Positions 34,601 through 46,404 of a DNA stretch of 64,000 bases are shown here, piece by piece. A model generated the notes under the pieces. That model did not search any database. It had not been told where the DNA came from and saw only the letters and a program-made list of their open reading frames with translations. Made by a program: the position numbers and the translations under genes. The stretch covers positions 5,733,973-5,797,972 of the forward strand of contig BSYO01000011.1 in NCBI GenBank assembly GCA_033239525.1, read 5' to 3'. Source of the DNA: Nepenthes gracilis (taxonomy: Eukaryota > Streptophyta > Magnoliopsida > Caryophyllales > Nepenthaceae). How positions within the stretch are numbered: the stretch's first letter is position 1; every line of letters begins with the position of its first letter.

Positions 34601-35681
34601 CGGACAACTCGTGACCATTGCGTATTTGTACAAAGGTTCTCAGATGATGATTTTGTTGTTCTTCTCCTTTACGTAGACGACATGTTGATCGTCGGACACA
34701 ATGAAGATCGGATAAAGAAGCTGAAGGAGCAGCTTGGACAATCATTTACCATGAAGGACCTTGGACCTGCCAAACAGATTCTGGGAGTCAGAATTCTGCG
34801 TGATCGAAAGGCAAGGAAGTTGTGGATGTCACAAGAGAATTATCTTGAGAAGGTGCTCCAACGATTCAATATGGAGAATTCAAAATCCGTGAGTACACCA
34901 TTGGCAAATCACTATAGGCTGAGCACTCGTCAATGTCCGGCTACGGATGACGAAAAGAAACACATGAAAGGTGTTCCCTACTCATCAGCTGTGGGAAGTT
35001 TGATGTATGCTCTGGTTTGCACCAGACCAGACATAGCTCATGCCGTCGAGACAGTTAGCCGGTTTCTGTTCAATCCGGGAAAGGAGCACTGGTCCGCTGT
35101 GAAGTGGATCATGAGATATATTTGAGGTACTTCCAAGAGGTGCCTGTGTCTTGGAGGTGACAAACCGCAGTTGGTGGGATACCCAGATGCAGATATGGCC
35201 GGAGATGTTGACACACGCAAATCCACATCGGGTTACTTGGTAAAATTTGCGGGCGGTGCAGTTTCTTGGCAATCCAAGCTACAAAAGTGTGTAGCTCTAT
35301 CCACAACCGAAAGCCGAATACATTGCGATTCTGAAGCTTGCAAGGAGATCTTTGTGGATAAAGGAGTTCGTCCAAGAGTTAGGCATTATACAGGAGAAAT
35401 ATGTGGTACTTTGTGACAGTCAAAGTGCTATTCATTTATGTAAGAACTATTCATTCCATTCCAGATCCAAGCACATTGATGTTCGATATCATTGGGTGCG
35501 AGAGGTGTTGGAGGAAGGTCTTCTGTCATTGGAGAAAGTTAGCACGGAAGAGAACGTGGCAGACATGATGACGAAGATTCTACCAAAAGGGAAGAATGAA
35601 GCATGCTGCAAGATAGCCGGGCTAACAGAGTTAACTTCCTCATGGTCGAGAGGGGAAGTTTGTTGGAATTCTCTCCCATGA
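31673..35681 (+). pseudogene. Gag-pol of copia 2, one frame with six nonsense codons
   Basis: One frame runs from ATG 31673 (MASTSSKNLPFSVEQFNGQG) to about 35300, broken only by stops at 31748, 31940, 32072, 33392, 33695 and 35123. Domains: gag with an intact CCHC knuckle CHHCGKKGHIKKHC (about 32370), protease WVIDSGATLHVTS (about 32560), pre-integrase LWHRRLSHMS with CPHC, integrase HTDVCGP / RSDNSGEY / LNGVAERMN, RT with FDEIFAPVVKMSSVR and LLLYVDDMLIVG (about 34660), and RNase H with DADMAGD. Near 35305-35360 three one-base shifts move the end into another frame (CDSQSAIHLC, KHIDVRYHW, TKILPKGK), which stops 21 bases inside the 3' LTR. It could not encode a full polyprotein now but is much less decayed than the gypsy elements. 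Confidence 0.92.
35648..35660 (+). other. Polypurine tract of copia 2
   Basis: GAGAGGGGAAGTT directly before TGTTGG of the 3' LTR. Confidence 0.85.
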
Positions 35682-36311
35682 AGAAGCTCAGGTCAACGGG
35701 ATGTTGACCGGATGGGCGGTCAACGGGATGTTGACCGGATTGACGGCCAACATGACGTTATCTAAGGGCGGTCAACTAAATATTGACTGCTCATTAAGGC
35801 AATTGAGCACTCACGCCTTGATTAAAGGGAGTTGGTTGACCGCCTATTTATTTAGGTAACCTTTGGAAATCCAAGACCTTACCGCGCTGCAAGCATACGC
35901 CGTCTGCTGCTTGGCTGATAAATGCCTCTTGGGAACCGTACACCTACCACAAGGAAGAACGTGCTGGCTCGGTGGCTGAGATTTTTTTTTATATCCTTAT
36001 ATATGTGTGTGCATGTGAGGCTGTATGATATGAAAAAATACAAAAATACAGAAAAAGAACAGAGTGTGTGAGAGTAAGAAAGAAAAACAAAAGGAGAGGA
36101 AGAATGCTCGATTGAGTGTGTGCTTTTCTGCCTTACTGTTTTTGTAATCTTCATCACAAACATAGTGCAATCTTTCGGACTCAACGTCCCGTGGTTTTTC
36201 CCTTCATTCATAAGGGTTTTCCACGTAAATATCGTTTGTCATTATTCTTTCCTTTCTTCTCTTTGATCCTTTTGTGCTTGTGTCGGTAGGCCGTCCCATT
36301 TCCGGCCAACA
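35661..36311 (+). repeat. 3' LTR of copia element 2
   Basis: 651 bp, 33 bp longer than the 5' LTR. The extra length comes chiefly from an additional block near 35742-35770 (TTGACGGCCAACATGACG) and small insertions up to about 35910. From TGCCTCTTGGGAACC onward the two LTRs are nearly identical. Confidence 0.93.
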
Positions 36312-36404
36312 ATCGGGATGCTAGACGGAGGAAAAAAGGGCAAACAAAATGACATGCTGTATTATTCTGATTTCATTGAAGAAGAATATTTAATGTCCTC
36401 GCAT

Positions 36405-36545
36405 CGGCTGAAGCATCGGTACAACTGTATAGTTATTACCGTGTAACCTGTGATCATGAGTTTGAGTTACAAAGATGACATTTTGCATATAATACAAGTG
36501 AGACGAACATAATAGATTAAAATTGGTCCGGCTTTTCTCTGCAGG
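36405..36545 (+). mobile_element. Second Au-type SINE remnant
   Basis: Just downstream of the CWC22 pseudogene end. It shows the Au order: a head with GTTATTACCGTGTAACCTG, GATCATGAGTTTGAGTTAC as box B region, TTTTGCATATAATACAAGTGAGAC, ACATAATAGA and TTGGTCCGGC. The 3' tail is lost. Recognised by motif order only. Confidence 0.6.
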
Positions 36546-37685
36546 CCATTGAGGATTACTTACAAGCCATTGCTTGCCCCTTCAATAGATTCCAATCAAA
36601 ATTCTGTCAATTTTCATTTTAGTTTCTCGTTTGGGTGTCAGTGTGGTTAGCTTGTCTCCATCTTGGTTTCTCTCTGTCGAGAAGGGTTAACCAGTGAAGG
36701 TTGTTCCCTCTGCGAAGCTGACTGGTCGACCTTTCGCGTGGAAGCATCAATTACATGGTATAAATTATCTTGTCTCGCCATGGTATCAATCAGCCTTTAC
36801 TATTGGGATATTATTCTGCTTTTTTTTTCTTTTTTTCACATGAATTTAAATTTCAAGGATCACATGGAAATGATATGATTGATCTAAATTTTATTATTTT
36901 TATGTAAATATAAATTTTTAAATAAAATTATTTTAAATTAAAAAAATATTCATGGGCTGGTCCAATATTCATGGTCCAATACAACTATTTTTATGTATCA
37001 GAATAGTTGTATTAGACACAGAATGGCTCACAGACTCAGGCAATGTAAATCGGATTTGAAATTAAAATTTTAAATCTGAAATTAATTTTTCTATTTGGCA
37101 TTAGACCAAATTAAAAATTTAATTCAAATTTTCAATTCTTTGGAATTAATTTTTTTTTAATATTTAAGAAAAATCTAATAATTCTGAAATTGAAATTAAT
37201 TGTCAATTACATAAAATAAAATCTAATAATGCAAGAGTTATTGATAAGATATTTTTTTATTATTTTGGCCAGGTAGATATGGTTCGACTATAATTATATT
37301 TTTAATTATTAAAAAATTTATATAAAAGTATTATTCTAGTAAGGAACGTTTTATTAAAAATATGTTAAAATAATATGTTTTACTTTTTTTTTAAAAAAAA
37401 TTATATTATATTCAGTTTTATGTATTACAAAACTAGATTTTATTTTAACCTACTTATTTTTTATTTTTATACGTAAATAAAAAAATTATAATAGCTCAAA
37501 ATTTATTTTTTTAATTGTAATTTTTATATAATCTAAATAATAAAATTTTTAAAATGACAATATCCATTGAAAATTGTGAAATGTAACTTAATTTAAAATA
37601 CAATGTTTCTTTCATTAATTATTATTTTTTTAATTATTGGGAAAAAAAACGCTCAACTAATCATTATTCATGATAGGTCCGATAT
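36546..37685. other. AT-rich spacer
   Basis: Strongly AT-rich sequence with runs of A and T. No coding trace or element ends recognised. Confidence 0.5.
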
Positions 37686-37689
37686 TTAG

Positions 37690-38700
37690 TGGGCCAACTC
37701 AGAGTCTGGACTGCAGAAGAAAAGCATTGAGGAGCAACAGCCCATCAAAAATTCTGTAAAACTTAAGGCCCAAAGCCGTATGTAGAAGGCCCAAATCAGC
37801 ATTGCACAAGGCAGAGCAGCATTATATGAGCAGCTAATGCCTATCGTGAAACAAGCTCACCGGTACGACCCAATCATCTCTTGCTCAACCAACAACCTAC
37901 GTGGCTTAGTGTAAATATGCAAACAGCATTTATCATAATGTGGCCACGATAACTGACCCTGCATCCCAACAAATATCTGTAAAATATCCTCTCGTACAAT
38001 ATATCACACCAAGATAGTAAGCACAGTTCTACAATATTTTTAAAAAGGTGACAGTTATCATAATCGGCGATCGTGATCATTGAGATAGTTGGGCGGATCC
38101 GTGCAAGCAGTTGTCACCATCCGTGGGGCTCAAGGATGATTGAACAAACCCTTACTTTCTAAGTATCCCTTCTCCACCACGAGAAAAGAGAGATCAACCC
38201 TCACAATCGAGCCCTAAAGCAATCAATCCTCGTCAGTTGAGCAAACTCTTGCATTCCAACGCCTAGAGAACACGCAATCAAGCGAAACCACTCCCCATTC
38301 AAGTGCGTCTTTCTTTATTAGTCGTTCCCTAGTCGAGCGTATTTGTCGGAGCTCTGTCCATCACCTCAAAACTATTCTCTAGTCGAGTGTACTCGTTGAA
38401 ACTCTGTCCTCCACTTTAAGGCTGCTCCCTAATTGAACGCACCTCTTTCTCAGAGTTGCTCTCGGTTCAGCATATTTTATTTTCTAAGTTGCTCACCTAC
38501 TCAGTGTATTATCGGAACAAAGTCCTCCAATCAATACCCAATTCCCCTGTACATATATTTATGCATCACTTTACATTCCTCCAATCTTTATATCTAACTA
38601 AGAAAGATTTTTAACTTGAGTATCGGAAGATAAATTAGGGAGCGAATTTTACCATTTATAAAAATTTAATTTCTTAGTTGTGGTGTGTAGAATCCTAACT
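37690..38700 (+). repeat. Possible gypsy LTR remnant
   Basis: Composition changes sharply from the AT-rich flank. Near 38610 the phrase TTAACTTGAGTATCGGA matches the end-of-LTR signature seen at 10350. CCGTGGGGCTC and CT-rich parts upstream fit a U3/R. No partner LTR or coding part is seen, so this is tentative. Confidence 0.35.
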
Positions 38701-39004
38701 CAAAATAACAAAAATTGAACCCCCTTCAGTTTAACCTATTAATTAAAATTAAACACTTCTTAATTCGTTCGATAATTCAAATTAAGTGAGACGTCAATTC
38801 AAACCATAAAGAAATTGCAATTGAAGCAAATAGTTACTTAAAAGGAATTTCTTTTGAGAGTAAAACCGTCGTCCGCATTCTATTCATCCCTTGCAATCGT
38901 GCAGTTTCTGGTTTCCTTCGTCACTCATCGCTCACCGGTATATTTAGACCGTTAGGAGCACCGGAAAGAACAGGGAACGGGGCAGCAATCCGTGATTCTT
39001 CTCT

Positions 39005-39020
39005 GTCTCTCTCTCTCTCT
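39005..39020 (+). repeat. CT dinucleotide run in the GH127 5' leader region
   Basis: Eight CT units within a pyrimidine-rich stretch about 370 bp before the GH127 start codon. Such CT tracts are common in plant core promoters and 5' leaders; no role can be shown here. Confidence 0.6.
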
Positions 39021-39388
39021 AGATATCACTCGTCCTACTCTTGAGCGATTTCTGTCTCTCTCATACGCGGACCGATATACCCGTTTGTTTTCGTCATTTA
39101 GTCATATCCTGTGGATAGCATTCTTGCTTCTAAGAAAGTAATTCTTAGCTTTTACGGGAGTATTTCGTTCCAGATTTTTCTTTTAAGCTTTGTTTTATCG
39201 CTTTTCAATCGATTATATCGTGTATATATACGCGCACACGCACGCATTGGTGTTTCCAGTGAGCAATCGTACCTATTTCACACTTCAATTCCTCATTTTG
39301 CATTCTCTTATCGTCATAGCGTGTTCGATTTCTTTGATTTTGGGGTTTTATGTTTTCTGTTTCGGAAGGGAAAGAAAAAGAAAAAAGA

Positions 39389-42300
39389 ATGAAGGGTTTA
39401 GGGTTATTCAATGATTTTTGGATATGTGTGGCTGTATTATTGCTGTATAGTGTTAGTCTCTCCGCCAAGGAGTGTACTAATTCTCCTACCCCACTCCAAT
39501 CACATACTTTGAGGTATGAGATTGAAACGTCCAAAAATGTGAGTTGGAAGCAAGATATGCTCGCCCATTATCATCATGATCATTTGACACCCACGGATGA
39601 GTCTGCTTGGGACCGTTTGTTTCCCAGGAAAATTTTGAAGGAGGAAATTGATGAATTCAGTTGGAACGTTCTGTATAGGAAAATTAAGCATCTGGATCGG
39701 TATAAATTGGAGGGAGATTTCCTCAAAGACGTGTCTATACATGATGTAAGGTTAGACCCTGAATCATTACATGGGCAGGCTCAGCAAACAAATTTGGAGT
39801 ACCTGTTGATGCTGGATGTCGACAGTTTGATGTGGAGCTTTAGGAAGACCGCCGGTTTACCCACACCTGCCTCCCCATATGGAGGCTGGGAGGCAGCGGA
39901 TGTAGAGCTTCGAGGTCATTTTGTAGGTCAGTCCTCTATGTTTTTTGTTTCTAAATTGTTGTCAACCATGCTTTTTTTGGTTTTTCTGATTTTTTTTACT
40001 GTGATCAATATTGCTATTGTTTGATCAGCTAAAAGACGTAGGAATTGAAATAGAAGGAATGGAAGGGAAAGGAATGTGAGTTTTTTCTTAAGTTGTTTGG
40101 CGTATTAGAAAGTAAAGGAAATTCATATTTCAGTTGTTTGGTTTGCTGGAATGGCATGGTATCATAATTACCCTGTATCAGTTTAAGGCAACGGGAAAAA
40201 AAAGTGAATTTATTTTTGTTTGTTTGGTTTATGCTTTAATTAGTTTGTTAGGTTGGACAGAAAGGAAAGGAAGAGAACTTAAATACCCATTCTCATAATT
40301 TTAATTTATAGTCACAGCGGCATGCCTTTTCCGGCCTATTCAAAATTTAATTCAAATTCCTGGAGTAAAATTGTTGTCAGAATGGTTAATAATCTTGAAG
40401 TTCTTTCTGGTTATCAAAATTGCAGTCAGAATGGCTTGTGATTTGTGAATTGTTGTTAACAAAACCTGAAGGGCATTACCTGAGTGCAACGGCACATATG
40501 TGGGCTAGCACTCACAATCAGACTCTGAAGGAGAAAATGACATCAATTGTGTCTGCTCTCAAGGAATGTCAGGACCAAATCGGAACTGGTTACCTATCTG
40601 CATTTCCAAGTTCATTTTTTGACAGATTTGAAGCTGTACAAAGTGTCTGGGCTCCATATTACACTATCCATAAGGTAGAAACTATCTCACTGTTTAATAT
40701 CTCCAATGATTCATTGATCACTTTAACCTTCCAGGTATACATTTCTTTTACAGATAATGGCAGGTCTTTTGGATCAACATACATTGGCTGGCAATCCTCA
40801 AGCTCTAGAAATGCTGACATGGATGGTTGAGTACTTCTACAACCGTGTGCAAAATGTCATAAAAACCCACAGCATTGAAAGACATTGGATGTCACTTAAT
40901 GAAGAAGTCGGAGGCATGAATGATGTGCTTTACCGATTATATAGCATCACTGTAAGTAAATTTTATAATGGTTGTCTGTCTAGGCTTGCTCCCTCGTAGA
41001 ATGTATAAACCAATACTTGGTATTAGGTAAATGTTTGCACGAATAACTAGGTTTCAGGCCATTTCATTTATCAGAGGATGTAGACCGTGACTTGTAGTGC
41101 CAGAAAATTATTCGTTTCCTTATCTGTAGAAAGTATTAGGCTCTACTTTATATTTTGCTCATATTTCTTTTTATCATATTTTCTTTCTTTCAAATTTTAT
41201 GGTATATCCCACCATAGTCGTGATTATCTTCAAATATCAGAGTATTTAGTTGCATATTCTGATAATATGTTTTTCTTAAATTACATTACAGGGTAATCAA
41301 AAGCATTTATTGTTGGCTCACCTTTTTGACAAACCATGCTTTCTAGGAATACTTGCAATGAAGGTAATGCGATAATAATTTTTCTTCCCTCTTCTGGCAT
41401 GTCCTCCAACTTGAGTGTGAATTGTTGTCTCCATGGCTCTGAAAGAGAATAAAATATGGCTCTATTGTTGATATTTTCAATCAATGCTCATGAGCAATGC
41501 GAACACAATTCCTTGCTTTAGTTTGGAATTGATGTGTAAATTGTAGTCCCTGGTGCATTCTGAAACATATAGAGGTCCTATCACAAAAACGTACTAAATA
41601 CTTTCAAAATTTTCCGTGTATTGAAGGCTGATGATATCTCTGGTTTTCATACCAACACACACATCCCAGTTGTTATTGGTGCTCAAATGGGATATGAAGT
41701 TACAGGTGATGAACTATATAAGGTCAGTGGGATTTTCAACTTTTTTGTTAATTGAGCTGTCCTCCATGTTAACAAAGTGATGGCCTCAATCTGCTTTGAT
41801 TATGTTGTTCTTCTATTTTCTAAATGTGAATGAGTGATTCACACTTTCCCCGGCATCAAAATTATTATTGAAGTTCCATAAGAAAAAAAAAAAAAGCACA
41901 ATTGTCCAAATTTTTCAAAATGTTGCTAATTCTGCAAATTGATGTGTCAGGAAATAGGGGTCTTTTTTATGGATATTGTTAACTCTTCTCATAGTTATGC
42001 AACAGGCGGGACATCAGTCTCTGAGTTCTGGTAGTACAACTCTCATCTTATGCTTTGAATTTAACAGTAATGAATTTTATGCTCCTGTGCTTTTCCTTGG
42101 AGCTATTATGTTTGAATGATTTGTAAATAGTGTTATTTGTGGCAATTGCCCTGATAGCTGCCATTTCTTCATGCTCATTTCTTTTTTAACTCTCCTTGTG
42201 AATCGCTTGCCTTGAGCAGGAGTGACCCAAAGCGATTAGGCAGCCAGCTACAAACTGAGAATGAAGAATCGTGTACAACTTATAACATGCTAAAGGTATG

Positions 42301-45300
42301 CTTATTACTGAAGATCTCACTGGCAAAGCTTGAATTATGCCTTATGAGAAATGAAAACTTTGTGGAGTTTATGGAATGCTAACTCCCATCAAGAAGCCCC
42401 TCATTTTATGTAAATGAACACCATATTCACCATAAAATCTCTGACTAGCTTGCTTTTGCAATTAATTTTGTAGGTCTCGCGGAACTTGTTTAGATGGACA
42501 AGAGAAATCTCTTATGCAGATTACTATGAGCGGGCCCTAACAAATGGTGTGCTAAGCATACAAAGAGGAACGGAACCTGGAGTGATGATCTATATGCTTC
42601 CGCTTGGACATGGAGTTTCAAAGGGGAAAACCTACCATGGTTGGGGAAACCCTTTCAATTCCTTCTGGTGCTGCTATGGAACAGGTATTGACTTGAATCA
42701 CCCATTCCTTTTAGAGGTGCAAATGGGCTTCATCCCGCTTCAGTCTTTACTACAGTGTCAGGCAGTTAGGCGTAGGGTTCATCACTCAAAGAAAATGTTA
42801 TTGTCCAACCAATGCAAGGCTTTTTTCATGAAATGTGATATTAAGACAAAAGTGTTATTCTCCAAATAAATATGCACGAGTTATCCAGGGCTATGGTCCA
42901 TTTTGCTCCTCTCCCCAAGAGCTGCAGGCCGTCTTGTTGGCCTGGATTTATTTTGGCTGTGAAAATAGGGAATGTGGCCCAATGTAGCCTCTTCTACCTT
43001 TTCCAGTGATAGGAATCATGGCCTCATTTCAGCTTTGATCACCTTTTCCACTAGGTACTTATTCTTCTTTTTTTAGGTTAATATATACTTATTTGTCAAA
43101 AAATAGTTAAAGAAAATACTTTGCACAGACCCTTGCATCTTTCCATGTTATTAATTATTTTCCTGTCGTTCAATGAAATGAGGTATCCTGGTGTTCCCAT
43201 AGAATATTTTTCATGAGGAAGCAACTAACTTACATATTGTGTTCGTTTTTCGAGGGATTGAATCGTTCTCAAAGTTAGGAGATTCTATATACTTTGAAGA
43301 GAGTGGAAGCGTTCCTGGACTTTATGTTATCCAGTACATTTCTAGCTCACTTGACTGGAAATATGGAAAGATCATGCTGACCCAGAAAGTAGATGATGTT
43401 GTTTCTTGGGATCAAAACCTTCAAGTGACAATAACAATTTCAGAGAATGAGGTAAGTGTACGGATGTGTAATGCTTACCTTCAAGAAACAATATCAGTTC
43501 CAGAAAATAAGTGTATGGAAAGCTTGTATGTCAATGCCTTCATCATAGCCAAGTCATGCTTTATCAATTTGCTCACCTAGAAAAGTTGCTGCATGGCTAA
43601 GAGCTTCAATTGTTTTCATTTTTCATTCTGAGTAAGTGAATAGAAGACATTCTACTTGCGCTGCCATCCTTGCCATTTTTCTCTTTTCAGAATTCTTGAG
43701 TGAAGATACTGTGGAGATATTGTGCCCTCTTCTTTAGAAATTTAAACTCAATACTTTCTTGGTAGAACATGAAACAAGGAATATGATCCCTTTTTCCCAT
43801 CCATTATTCTGAAAGAGTGACACTAATAGAGTTTATTCCAGCCCCTTGGGAATACCCTGTAGCTGCTATATTATTTTGGTCCAGTAACTGTACTGCCTAT
43901 TTCATCTTTATTCTCTGTTCTGTTGTTAAACAAGTCCATCATCTCTCCTTTTATTGCCTTGGCCCAAATGGTTGTCGAGTGTCCTGCTATTTTAGCATCA
44001 TCTTCAGCTGAGTTATAAGCCGAAGCAGCAAAAGTTAGGATGGATATGCATTCTATTGTTCTTTTGACAGACATCTTTTGGATATGAACTGTAAAGTAAT
44101 GGTGGGATTTTAGAGAAATAGAGAGAGATGTCTCAATTTCACCATCTTCTCTGCTACTAATTAAGCAGAGTAATGTTTAAGATCCTACTTATTTGAAAAA
44201 TCCTAAGTATTGTTATCAAAATATCCCTACTGTCTTGTTCATTGATTTATTGATTCAGGGTTCAGGGACATCAAACTTGAATTTGCGGATTCCATCTTGG
44301 ACATCTTCAAGTGGCATTAATGCTTTGCTGAATGGAGAGCCTCTGGTTTTGCCAAGTCCAGGTGTTGCGAAAATTAGGCAAAAAAAAAAAAAAAAAGGGA
44401 ATAAAAAGATAAACTAAAATATGTGAACGACAACATAGTAAGAATTGACCTCTAAATCTGTGTATCTCTTTTGCAGGTCATTTTCTGTCAATCAGTAGAA
44501 GCTGGAAATCTGGTGACAAAATCAAACTCGAGTTTGGCCTTGGACTCCGAACAGAACCCATAGAAGGTAATTCAATGACACTAATTTTACAGAAATTCTT
44601 CCTTATTTATTAAAACTATTAATGCATGTTTATAATGCAAAGCGGAAGGAAGTAATCAGGAATGTTATATTTTTGTGTGTTTGTAACTGCTCAGATGATC
44701 GTCCCGATTTTGCTTCCCTTCATGCAATACTCTACGGTCCATACTTGCTTGCCGGCCTATCTCTCGGGGATTGCGAGATCAATATTGGATCAGCTGAAAC
44801 CCTTTTAGATTGGATTATCCCAATTCCTGCTGAATATAATTCCCATCTCATTTCTCTGGCTCAAGAGGCTGGAAACTCAGAATTTTTTCTCTCAAATAAA
44901 AACCAAAAACTCATAATGACTTCATCTCCTGAAGCTGGCAACCATTCTTCTGTCCATGCAACGTTTAGGGTCATCTTCAAAGGCTCATCATCTTCCCAAA
45001 AGTCATCCTTGCCAGAAGACATGATTGGTCAGTCACTCATGCTAGAACCTTTTGATTTCCCCGGAATGCTGGTTGCGCATAAGGGAGAAGATGAAGGGCT
45101 TACCATCATTGATTCGGGTAGCGATGAAGTCTCTTCTGCAGAATTTAAAATTGTTGAGGGACTAGATGGAAAGAATGGAACCGTTTCCCTGGAATCCAAA
45201 AGCACAGAGGGGTGTTTTGTTTACACTGGGGCCGAGTATGAAGCTGGTCAAGAAGTAACTTTAAGTTGCAAGTCTGAGTCATTGGATTCAGGATTTGCCG

Positions 45301-45449
45301 AGGCAGCAAGCTTTGTTTTGAGCAGCGGAATGAGGGAATATCATCCTGTCAGCTTCGTGGCAAAAGGGCTGAAGAGAAGTTATGTTCTTGAACCATTGTT
45401 GAGCTTGAGAGATGAATTTTACAATGTTTATTTTAACATTACCAATTAG
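39389..45449 (+). CDS. GH127 (DUF1680) beta-L-arabinofuranosidase-like protein, 12 exons
   Basis: Exons: 39389-39926, 40472-40674, 40754-40951, 41292-41363, 41627-41722, 41951-42030, 42220-42295, 42474-42684, 43255-43451, 44259-44361, 44477-44566, 44695-45449. They join in frame to 2619 nt (872 aa), close to the ~860 aa Arabidopsis DUF1680 proteins. The Met at 39389 is preferred over the one 13 codons earlier because a signal peptide follows it (hydrophobic CVAVLLLYSVSLSA), implying secretion to the wall or apoplast. Family GH127 removes beta-L-arabinofuranose using a zinc-held cysteine nucleophile. The ligand set Glu-x-Cys plus Cys-Cys is present as E412/C414 (NEESCTTYN) and C487/C488 (FWCCYGTG). 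The last exon holds the C-terminal AbfB-like beta-trefoil (about 720-870). Substrate in planta is not known from sequence. All introns are GT-AG and no defect is seen. Confidence 0.93.
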
Positions 45450-46404
45450 CTGGAGAGATGATTCTTGTGTTGTATTTATTTCAGCGGCCATAGGTTAAGG
45501 GGCCGTTGGTTCTAAGTATGGAAATGGAAAAAGAGTCTATATTGGAATCTGGAATATGAATTATATGTAAATGTTTTATTTGATGGGAATTCAAAATATG
45601 ATGAAAATTGATGATGTTTTGGTTGTGTGGATCTTCTGTCAGCCCAACATTGCAGAAGACTAAATCACCATGCCCAACAAATGGAAACAGACGCACGAAA
45701 GAGCAAAAGAAAAGGCAGTGAAACCAGGAAGAGGTTAGAAACGTTTATATATAGCCGTTTCAAGGGATTAGGAATTAAAACTAGGGTTAGAGTTTGAGAT
45801 TCATGGTAAAAAAACCTAGCATCTGGTTGAATAAGGGGTTCCCTTTTTTGCATAGTTGACCAGTAAAAAGCTGTCTAAGATAATTTGAAAAACAGCAGCA
45901 ACGTCGAAAATGAATTCAGTCTCACAGCACTATAGTTTAGCCATAACTGCCATTGCCTACTGACTCATCCACATTGAGACATCACTTTATATTATTGATA
46001 GCACCGTACATAAGAGGAGAACGATTGCTGGTTCGTGACAAGAGGGATCCTACTAAACTACTACTGTACAAGCATCAATCTCAAATTTCCACAGCCTTAG
46101 ACACTTTCAACCTCAAATTTTCACTGTGACAACTTTGACAACTAAGCTTACAAAATCAATCCAGCATATATTATGATACTGTCATTTTCATAGCTGACCA
46201 AATTATTATGATGAAATCTACACCGATGACAGTATGAAAGTATTCTAACAATTCCCCAGAAACACAAGCTCAGATAGACAATCATGGTTTGAGCTCATAT
46301 ATAAACCAGTCATACATCTCCATGATAGCATTCTGAGTCATAATCATGTTCCCCAATGTCCTCCGGTAGCTGCTTGCCAAAAATACTAGCAAAAGTAATC
46401 CTGG
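45450..46404. other. Intergenic space between convergent genes
   Basis: About 950 bp between the stop codons of the GH127 and FRS4-like genes, which face each other. It must hold both 3' UTRs. No coding trace and no transposon was recognised. Confidence 0.7.

Larger units (their letters stand above)
31018..36311 (+). mobile_element. Copia element 2 (Tork/TNT1-like), full length
   Basis: 5294 bp element with ends TGTTGG...CCAACA and a perfect target duplication ATCGG (31013-31017 and 36312-36316). It is inserted in the last recognisable CWC22 pseudogene exon: removing it rejoins FDEGDR to DARRRKKG. It has a PBS, one nearly continuous gag-pol frame with six stop codons and a PPT. The protein is closely related to that of copia 1, but its U3 is different. 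Confidence 0.95.
20368..36352 (+). pseudogene. CWC22: CWC22 splicing-factor pseudogene, C-terminal half, unprocessed
   Basis: CWC22 is a MIF4G/MA3 spliceosome protein needed for exon-junction complex loading. Exon remnants with GT-AG borders: 20368-20471 (GIFERLYGILHEGEIDKRVQ), 20578-26218 interrupted by a copia element, 26467-26765 (LDPNFLENEKRYEELKK, acidic stretch, MSSVDFEDAGHKL), 28084-28337 (MA3 part, [18 protein letters not shown]), and 30690-36352 interrupted by a second copia element (DNPRDTRFSINFFTPIG, then a Ser/Asp-rich tail). Defects: a one-base insertion after GYPAV, TGA at 26676-26678, TAG at 28102, TAA at 28144, a frameshift near 28161, loss of about 17 codons after LLGTDAL, a small insertion near 30715, and stops at 30883 and 30898. 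Introns are kept, so this is a duplicated or once-functional gene, not a retrocopy. The N-terminal MIF4G part is absent from the window. Confidence 0.88.
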
